Shown: positions 22,386 to 26,737 of the stretch, piece after piece
How the letters are laid out: every line of letters begins with the position of its first letter
How positions within the stretch are numbered: position 1 is the first letter of the stretch
Assembly: GCA_937922005.1 (NCBI GenBank)
Contig: CAKZWV010000068.1
Coordinates: 1 to 26,737 of the forward strand
Source of the DNA: an uncultured Clostridia bacterium
GTDB taxonomy: Bacteria > Bacillota > Clostridia > Saccharofermentanales > DTU023
Direction: 5' to 3'
Length of the DNA: 26,737 bases
The notes under the pieces: generated by a model
The model's database searches: none
Seen by the model: the letters and a program-made list of their open reading frames with translations, nothing else
Told to the model about the DNA's origin: nothing
Made by a program: the position numbers and the translations under genes

Positions 22386-22557
22386 ATCTATCTCCTTTAT
22401 TTATCATCTGACTTTATCATAGCTTTTTTCTAGAACCTGGTCCATGCCCAGGGCAGCCGATTCTGTTATCGCCTAAAGCGATAATAGATCCTGGTTCAGA
22501 TTCGTTTTTTCTATGGGCCAAGCACCCATTCAAGCCAAGGTCATGCTAAGATAAAAA

Positions 22558-22612
22558 TGCTAGATCCCTGCAGTTTCTGATAGCCCTCTGCTTAAGATCT
22601 AGCACTTTTTTT
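22558..22612 (+). terminator. long terminator-like hairpin
   Basis: TGCTAGATC (22558-22566) pairs with GATCTAGCA (22596-22604). Inside, GCAG (22570-22573) pairs with CTGC (22588-22591). Seven T follow (22606-22612). No annotated plus-strand gene leads into it. Confidence 0.6.
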
Positions 22613-22693
22613 GCCCAAAATCGGGCAGGCAAGGAGAAGGCAGAGAGGGAATATTTGTTCAAGCGTCTTTTCTTTGAAGTTATGCGTCATTTT

Positions 22694-22727
22694 CGCCTGG
22701 ATACTGGGCTGCCAGGGCGTTTTTTTT
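22694..22727 (+). terminator. terminator-like hairpin with eight T
   Basis: CGCCTGG (22694-22700) pairs with CCAGGGCG (22712-22719) with one bulged base, followed by T 22720-22727. The T-run merges into the -35 of the next promoter. Confidence 0.6.
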
Positions 22728-22754
22728 GACTTATGAGGATTTTTTTGCTAGACT
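22726..22754 (+). promoter_or_regulatory. promoter of the Asp23 operon
   Basis: TTGACT (22726-22731), a 17-base spacer and TAGACT (22749-22754) preceded by TTGC. It shares the TTTGCTAG-R-CT form of -10 with the promoter at 5912-5940. The leader to ATG 22888 is about 127 bases. Confidence 0.6.
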
Positions 22755-22790
22755 CATTGGCAAGTGGACAAGAAGATTTTTCATAGACAG

Positions 22791-22826
22791 GACCCATCCT
22801 GGGCCGGATGAAAAGCAGGTCTTTTT
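22791..22826 (+). other. possible attenuator hairpin in the Asp23 leader
   Basis: CATCC (22795-22799) pairs with GGATG (22806-22810), with GACC/GGTC outside it and a seven-base bulge on the 3' side, then a run of five T (22822-22826). It is weaker than the true terminators in this window, so it could allow partial readthrough. Confidence 0.3.
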
Positions 22827-22887
22827 GCCAGATGAAGAATGTTTATTCGCACCTTAGCTCACGGAGCTGAAAGAAAGAGGTAGAACA

Positions 22888-23409
22888 ATGGAAGATAAAC
22901 AAAACAAGCCAGTAGAGAATCAGCCTGTACAAGAAGTCCAAGTCGCAGCGGCAGAAAATCCTGCAAACCTGCCTACCGAGGGCCATCTGACCTTTAAAGA
23001 GGATGTCATCGCAAAGATTACTGCGATCATCGCCCAAGACATTCCCGGTCTCTTGTCTATGAGTGGAAACTTCCTTTCGAGCATGAAGCAGGCTTTTGGC
23101 CAAAGCAATCTGACCAAGGGAATCACCGTAGAGATTGTTGACGATAAGGCAGTTGAGTTAGGGCTCGAGATTATCTTAGAATATAACCAGTCTGCTCCTA
23201 AAGTTCTAGAAGAGTTAAAGAATCGGATCGGTAAGCAGCTAGACTTCATGACTGGGATGAAGCTGACGGAAATTAATGTCCGGGTGGTTGATACCATGTC
23301 AAGAGAAGAGTTTGAGGGCAAAGATGGGAAAGCTAAGAAAGAGGAAGCCATTCCCGCACAAGAAGTCAAAGCTACTATCGAAGGCCCCGCTGTAGACGCT
23401 AAGCCATAG
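22888..23409 (+). CDS. Asp23/Gls24 family envelope stress protein
   Basis: In this 173-residue protein residues about 32-135 are the Asp23 domain: EGHLTFKEDVIAKITAIIAQ, DIPGLLSMSGNFLSSMKQAF, then GITVEIVDDKAVELGLEIIL and INVRVVDTMSREEF. The flanks are polar: a Gln/Asn/Val-rich start (KQNKPVENQPVQEVQVAAAE) and a Lys/Glu/Ala-rich tail. Asp23 proteins are abundant, membrane-associated through partner proteins such as AmaP/DUF2273, and linked to cell-wall stress. The next two genes fit that: a DUF2273 membrane protein and a second Asp23-like protein. The site before ATG 22888 (AAAGAGG) is modest. This is the first gene of a predicted operon leading into a penicillin-binding protein. Confidence 0.9.
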   Translation: MEDKQNKPVENQPVQEVQVAAAENPANLPTEGHLTFKEDVIAKITAIIAQDIPGLLSMSGNFLSSMKQAFGQSNLTKGITVEIVDDKAVELGLEIILEYNQSAPKVLEELKNRIGKQLDFMTGMKLTEINVRVVDTMSREEFEGKDGKAKKEEAIPAQEVKATIEGPAVDAKP

Positions 23410-23434
23410 TCTTTTGATGTAGACGAGGTCGCTT

Positions 23435-23686
23435 ATGCCAGAATTTCAATATCCCAAGCCAGATAAGATCTGGAGAATACTGCGTCCCTTATTGGGGGCA
23501 CTTGGCGGTCTGGTCTTTGCCCTCATCTCCCTGTATTATAACTTTTTTGTTGCCCTTTATCTCTTTTTATGCGTGGGCTTGGGCATTTTTATTGCCTACC
23601 TCCTGCGTCCAGATGGAGATGGGGCAAGTGCCTTAGTCAACCTTTGGTCTTGGATGACGAAAGAGTTGCGCCGGAAGTTCCGTTAA
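23435..23686 (+). CDS. DUF2273 family small membrane protein
   Basis: This 83-residue protein has two hydrophobic segments: about residues 18-36 (LLGALGGLVFALISLYYNF) and 37-57 (FVALYLFLCVGLGIFIAYLL). The ends are basic and cytoplasmic (WMTKELRRKFR). The pattern is that of DUF2273, whose genes sit beside asp23 and which is thought to help anchor Asp23 at the membrane. It follows the first Asp23 gene by 25 bases. A GACGAGG-type site precedes the start. No other frame in this stretch is convincing. Confidence 0.82.
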   Translation: MPEFQYPKPDKIWRILRPLLGALGGLVFALISLYYNFFVALYLFLCVGLGIFIAYLLRPDGDGASALVNLWSWMTKELRRKFR

Positions 23687-23762
23687 GGATCATCCTGGTC
23701 TGTTGGCATATTTTATTCCGTCTTTTTGAGGACGAATCTCTTACACACAAGGAAGGAGATGT

Positions 23763-24209
23763 ATGGAAACTTCCAAGTTACCCGACCCTAACAGCTTACC
23801 CCCCTCCACTCTTGAGTCGGAGACCAGTGAGTCTAGAACTTTACTACAAATTGATCAGGGGGCCTTGGAGAAATCCTTGACCTTAGCCTTGTCACAGTTG
23901 CCCTATCTCGTGCCCTATAGCGGTAGGGTGACGGAGGCTGTTCCCAGTCTCAAGGGTGGACGTATGAAGATCAGTCCCGTGGAAGTGAACCGGGAGGACC
24001 ATCTGGTGGACCTCACCGTTAACTTAGTTTTGGTAGAGGGATCCTCCGGCCCAGACATCTTCAAAAAATTGCAGTCAGACATCAGCGACGTGCTCTGGAA
24101 ACAATTTTCCCTCCAGCTCCGTCGCCTAGACGTCAAATTTTTTGATTATATCAGCCACGGGGAATATACCCTGTTGCGGGACAAGCTACATCTCAAGGTC
24201 CAGGATTAG
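23763..24209 (+). CDS. second Asp23-family protein
   Basis: A 148-residue protein with a divergent Asp23-like domain at residues about 35-145: LTLALSQLPYLVPYSGRVTE (start helix), GRMKISPVEVNREDHLVDLT, VNLVLVEGSSGPDIFKKLQS and LQLRRLDVKFFDYISHGEY. Its pattern (V-x-V-x-x-x-x-x-LVDLTVNLV) parallels the first Asp23 protein, but the two are not close copies. AAGGAGAT precedes ATG 23763 after a 76-base gap that holds no gene. Order Asp23-DUF2273-Asp23 suggests two different soluble partners sharing one membrane anchor. Confidence 0.75.
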   Translation: METSKLPDPNSLPPSTLESETSESRTLLQIDQGALEKSLTLALSQLPYLVPYSGRVTEAVPSLKGGRMKISPVEVNREDHLVDLTVNLVLVEGSSGPDIFKKLQSDISDVLWKQFSLQLRRLDVKFFDYISHGEYTLLRDKLHLKVQD

Positions 24210-24237
24210 GACCTAGAGGAAAGGATTCATTTTCTTC

Positions 24238-26737
24238 ATGGCCCAACGTCCAAGATCTCAAGCTAAGCCTGGTCGCCAGGCTCGAAACACCCCCCACCCA
24301 GCCCGAAATACCCATTCGGGTTGGAGGGGTTTTTCAAATTTATCTAGCGATACCAATTATACAAATGATCCCGCACAAGGATCGCGGAACCCTGCCCAAC
24401 GGGGGGCTCGCTCTTTGCCCGGAACCAGCCAGCTTGCTGCAGCAAAAAAGCAGCGTGACGAAGAGGAGTACCGGGCTGCCCAAAAAAGCTCGGCCTCCAT
24501 TGAAAAAAAACAAAGGGGCCTCGAACGCTTACGGAGGACATTACGCCGCCACCTGAGTGGTAAACCAACCTCCTCCTCTCCTGTCCCCAACCTCCTCCAG
24601 GCCACCCTCGGCTTAGGGGGTATGGTTTTTAAGCTAGCCTTTGTAGTCCTTGTCCTCGTAGGTTCCCTAGGGATGGGCTTAGGCCTTGGCATGCTCAATG
24701 GCTACTTTTCTACGGCCCAGGAAATTGACGTCATCGACCTGAGCTCCATCAATAAAAAGTCGGTCATCTTAGACAAGAATGGAACCCAAATTAGCCAGCT
24801 CTCTGGGGCGGCGACCTTGAGTGAATTCGTTTCGATGGAAAATTTGCAAGATAGCTTCTTACCAAAAGCCTTCATTGCCATTGAAGACGAGCGTTTTTTG
24901 ACCCATCCTGGAATCGACTTTCGTAGGATTGCCAGTGCGGTCTTTGGTCTCGTGACCAGTGGGAATGTCACCCATGGGGGATCGACTATTACCCAACAGA
25001 CGGTTAAGCTCCTGACCGGCAAAAATGATATTTCAGCCCAAAGAAAGATCCAGGAATGGTACAATGCAGTCCGTCTGGAAAAGGGCCGTTCTAAAGAGTC
25101 TATCATGGAGCTATATTTGAACCTGGTGCCCATGAGTAACAACGTGGTCGGGGTCCAGGCCGCTTCCCAAGTGTATTTTAATAAGAAGGCCAGTGAATTG
25201 ACCCTAGCAGAAGCGGCCTTTTTGGCAGGAATCCCCAACCAACCTTCCATCTGCAATCCTTTGACGGAGTATGGGCGGCGGAATGCCCTCCGGCGGTCTC
25301 GCTTTATCTTGGCTAAGATGTTAGAGCTGGGTTCCATCAGCTCCGACCAATATCTTGCAGCCTTGAATGAAGAATTAAACTTTGATTTTAGCTTTTTGGA
25401 CCGGAACGATGAGGAAATTCAATCCTACTTTGTGGATTATGTGATTGAGCAGGTGCAAAAAGACCTGGTTAAGCGCCTAGGCTATAGTCCCAGCTTGGCC
25501 AATATTGCGGTCTATAACAATGGCTTTACCATAGAAAGTACCCTGGATCCTAAGGTTCAAAAGAAATGCGAGGAGGTCTTTAAGAATAAGTCCCTCTTCG
25601 TCCAGGACCCTTCCCAGATTCCAGATAGTCCAGAAGAACCCCAGGCCGCCATCACGATCTTGGATAACGGAGATGATGAATTTGCCTATATCAGAGGCAT
25701 GGTAGGGGGCTACGGGGAGAAAAAAGCCAACTTTATTTTCAACCGGGCCGTAGACGCCAAACGCCAGCCCGGGTCTTCTATTAAACCCCTTGTCGTTTAC
25801 ACCCCTGCCCTGGAAACGGGGAAAATCAGTATGGCCACGCCCCTCATGGACCGGCCCCTATATTTGGATAGTTCTCGGCCTACAACCCCCTATCCGCTCA
25901 ACTACTATCGGTCTTATTGGGGCCCCCAGACCCTGGAGTCGGCCCTCGTGAACTCCATCAATACCATTGCGGCGGATATTTACGTCAACTACATCACCCC
26001 CAGTGTCGGCCTCTCCTACCTCAAACAATCCGGCATCGATCGGACTGATGAGCCCTATGTCTCAGGGGCCCTGGGCGGTTTTGCCCACGGAATGAGTACC
26101 TTGGATATGGCCGGAGCCTATAGTGTCCTGGCCAATAAGGGCCGCTACCGGGAACCCATCGCCTACACCCGAGTTTTAGATAGCAATGGCAATGTAATCT
26201 TAGATAATACGCAAAATCCGATTACCCAAGTCTACCGGGAGGAGACGACTTCCGTTATGACAAAGCTCCTCGAAGCCGTGGCTAAAGCCGATCACAACAA
26301 GGCCGTCTGTAGTAATACGGTGACGGCAGGCAAGACGGGAACCACAGAAGATTATACGGATATCTGGTTCTGCGGCTATACCCCCTACTACACCGCCGCT
26401 GTCTGGTATGGCTATGATAATGCAAATGGCAGAAGGACCCTGATCCCCCTCGTCGATGGGAAGGATTCCGTGTTCATCTGGCGGGCCTGTATGCAGGCTA
26501 TTCACGAGGGTCTGCCCCCCAAAGACTTCTATCTCTCACCCGGTGTCATCACCCAGGCGGTCGATCCTAAGACGGGCCTCCTTGCCCCAGGTGGAACAGC
26601 TGGGATGCCTATGTATTTTATCCCAAATTCTCCCGCCAATCCTTCCGTCTATGCGGTGCCTCAAAAGGACCCCAGGCAGAGAGAGTTAGACCCCAATACG
26701 GCCCCCCAACAGGAAACGCCAACGCCCCCCCAGAGGC
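24238..26737 (+). CDS. class A penicillin-binding protein (transglycosylase/transpeptidase), 3' end outside the window
   Basis: The frame is open from ATG 24238 to the right edge (833 codons), so the C-terminus is missing. A long basic cytoplasmic tail (residues 1-128, rich in Arg, Gln, Ser, Asn) precedes one membrane segment at about 129-153. The glycosyltransferase domain has Glu216 in AIEDERFLTHPGIDFRR, then GGSTITQQTVKLL and RKIQEWYNAVRLEK. The transpeptidase domain has Ser513 in the SSIK motif (RQPGSSIKPL), the SIN motif at 573-575 and KTG at 699-701 (AGKTGTTEDY). It polymerises and cross-links peptidoglycan at the outer membrane face. After about residue 800 a Pro/Gln/Thr-rich tail begins (PNTAPQQETPTPPQ). 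The start has AGGAAAGG about 12 bases upstream, a long spacing. It follows the Asp23 genes by 28 bases and may be co-transcribed. Confidence 0.95.
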   Translation, partial: MAQRPRSQAKPGRQARNTPHPARNTHSGWRGFSNLSSDTNYTNDPAQGSRNPAQRGARSLPGTSQLAAAKKQRDEEEYRAAQKSSASIEKKQRGLERLRRTLRRHLSGKPTSSSPVPNLLQATLGLGGMVFKLAFVVLVLVGSLGMGLGLGMLNGYFSTAQEIDVIDLSSINKKSVILDKNGTQISQLSGAATLSEFVSMENLQDSFLPKAFIAIEDERFLTHPGIDFRRIASAVFGLVTSGNVTHGGSTITQQTVKLLTGKNDISAQRKIQEWYNAVRLEKGRSKESIMELYLNLVPMSNNVVGVQAASQVYFNKKASELTLAEAAFLAGIPNQPSICNPLTEYGRRNALRRSRFILAKMLELGSISSDQYLAALNEELNFDFSFLDRNDEEIQSYFVDYVIEQVQKDLVKRLGYSPSLANIAVYNNGFTIESTLDPKVQKKCEEVFKNKSLFVQDPSQIPDSPEEPQAAITILDNGDDEFAYIRGMVGGYGEKKANFIFNRAVDAKRQPGSSIKPLVVYTPALETGKISMATPLMDRPLYLDSSRPTTPYPLNYYRSYWGPQTLESALVNSINTIAADIYVNYITPSVGLSYLKQSGIDRTDEPYVSGALGGFAHGMSTLDMAGAYSVLANKGRYREPIAYTRVLDSNGNVILDNTQNPITQVYREETTSVMTKLLEAVAKADHNKAVCSNTVTAGKTGTTEDYTDIWFCGYTPYYTAAVWYGYDNANGRRTLIPLVDGKDSVFIWRACMQAIHEGLPPKDFYLSPGVITQAVDPKTGLLAPGGTAGMPMYFIPNSPANPSVYAVPQKDPRQRELDPNTAPQQETPTPPQR

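Larger units (their letters stand above)
22386..22887. other. gene-free 500-base region rich in hairpins and T-runs
   Basis: No convincing reading frame is seen. It holds, in order: an outer pair GAACC/GGTTC (about 22432-22498) enclosing TTATCGC-CTAAA-GCGATAA and ending in a T-run near 22505; a hairpin with T-run at 22558-22612; a hairpin with eight T at 22694-22727; a promoter at 22726-22754; and a leader hairpin at 22791-22826. All T-runs are on the plus strand, although the nearest plus-strand gene upstream is more than 1.5 kb away and already terminated. One or more small plus-strand transcripts is a reasonable reading. Confidence 0.5.

Noticed and set aside
22432..22515. 4.5S/SRP RNA, tRNA or known riboswitch in the gene-free region
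   Set aside because: No GGAAGCAG-type SRP loop, cloverleaf or recognised riboswitch core could be found; only generic hairpins are present.
23569..23880. 103-residue plus-strand frame overlapping DUF2273 and the second Asp23 gene
   Set aside because: It is out of frame with two recognisable genes, lacks a ribosome site and resembles no family.
24357..25337. Minus-strand frames of 113 and 211 residues at the left of the PBP gene
   Set aside because: They are antisense to a recognisable penicillin-binding protein and have no family features.

Overview
The window looks like a chromosomal stretch of a low-to-mid G+C Bacillota (Firmicutes). The signs are AGGAGG-type ribosome binding sites before nearly every gene, two Asp23/Gls24-type proteins around a DUF2273 membrane protein, a class A penicillin-binding protein, a DUF969/DUF979/pyroglutamyl-peptidase operon and a DUF3798-type ABC importer. 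A member of the Clostridia/Tissierellia is my best guess, from the flavour of the IS1634-like, DUF3990/HTH and DUF3798 genes. No rRNA, tRNA or CRISPR array was seen, so the guess is weak.

Left end (1-3312): a graveyard of mobile DNA, more A+T rich than the rest. A truncated IS1634-like transposase runs in from the left edge and is cut at about 498 by a second IS4/IS1634-like element. I could delimit that element by about 30-bp terminal inverted repeats (499-529 and 2172-2201). Its transposase is one reading frame broken by two in-frame stops. Then come an intact DinJ/RelB-type antitoxin with its own promoter, a YafQ-type toxin gene killed by an apparent 1-base deletion, a reverse-strand remnant of a phage DUF1492-like regulator, and the tail of an IS21 IstB gene.

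Middle (3434-13250): a membrane-anchored hypothetical protein; a YpfJ-type zinc metallopeptidase (minus); an ATPase-domain protein lacking the usual AlbA_2 N-terminus (minus), divergent from a membrane-anchored C39-like cysteine peptidase, with the two predicted promoters back to back; and a four-gene importer operon. The operon comprises a DUF3798 lipoprotein, a leader with a terminator, a double-ABC ATPase starting at TTG, and two RbsC-type permeases, and it ends in a strong terminator.

Accessory patch (13257-14374): short tandem repeats and a minus-strand pair, a truncated DUF3990 gene followed by an HTH protein, resembling a decayed toxin-antitoxin module.

Right part (14522-26737): a GNAT acetyltransferase with an unexplained C-terminal extension; a membrane-anchored protein with a possible BECR-type nuclease-like tail; D-serine ammonia-lyase (dsdA) coupled to an EFR1-type flavodoxin/ferredoxin protein (minus); the DUF969-DUF979-pcp operon; an isochorismatase-family hydrolase with a downstream lipoprotein (minus); about 500 bases without genes but rich in hairpins and T-runs; an Asp23/DUF2273/Asp23 cell-envelope operon; and a class A penicillin-binding protein that runs off the right edge.
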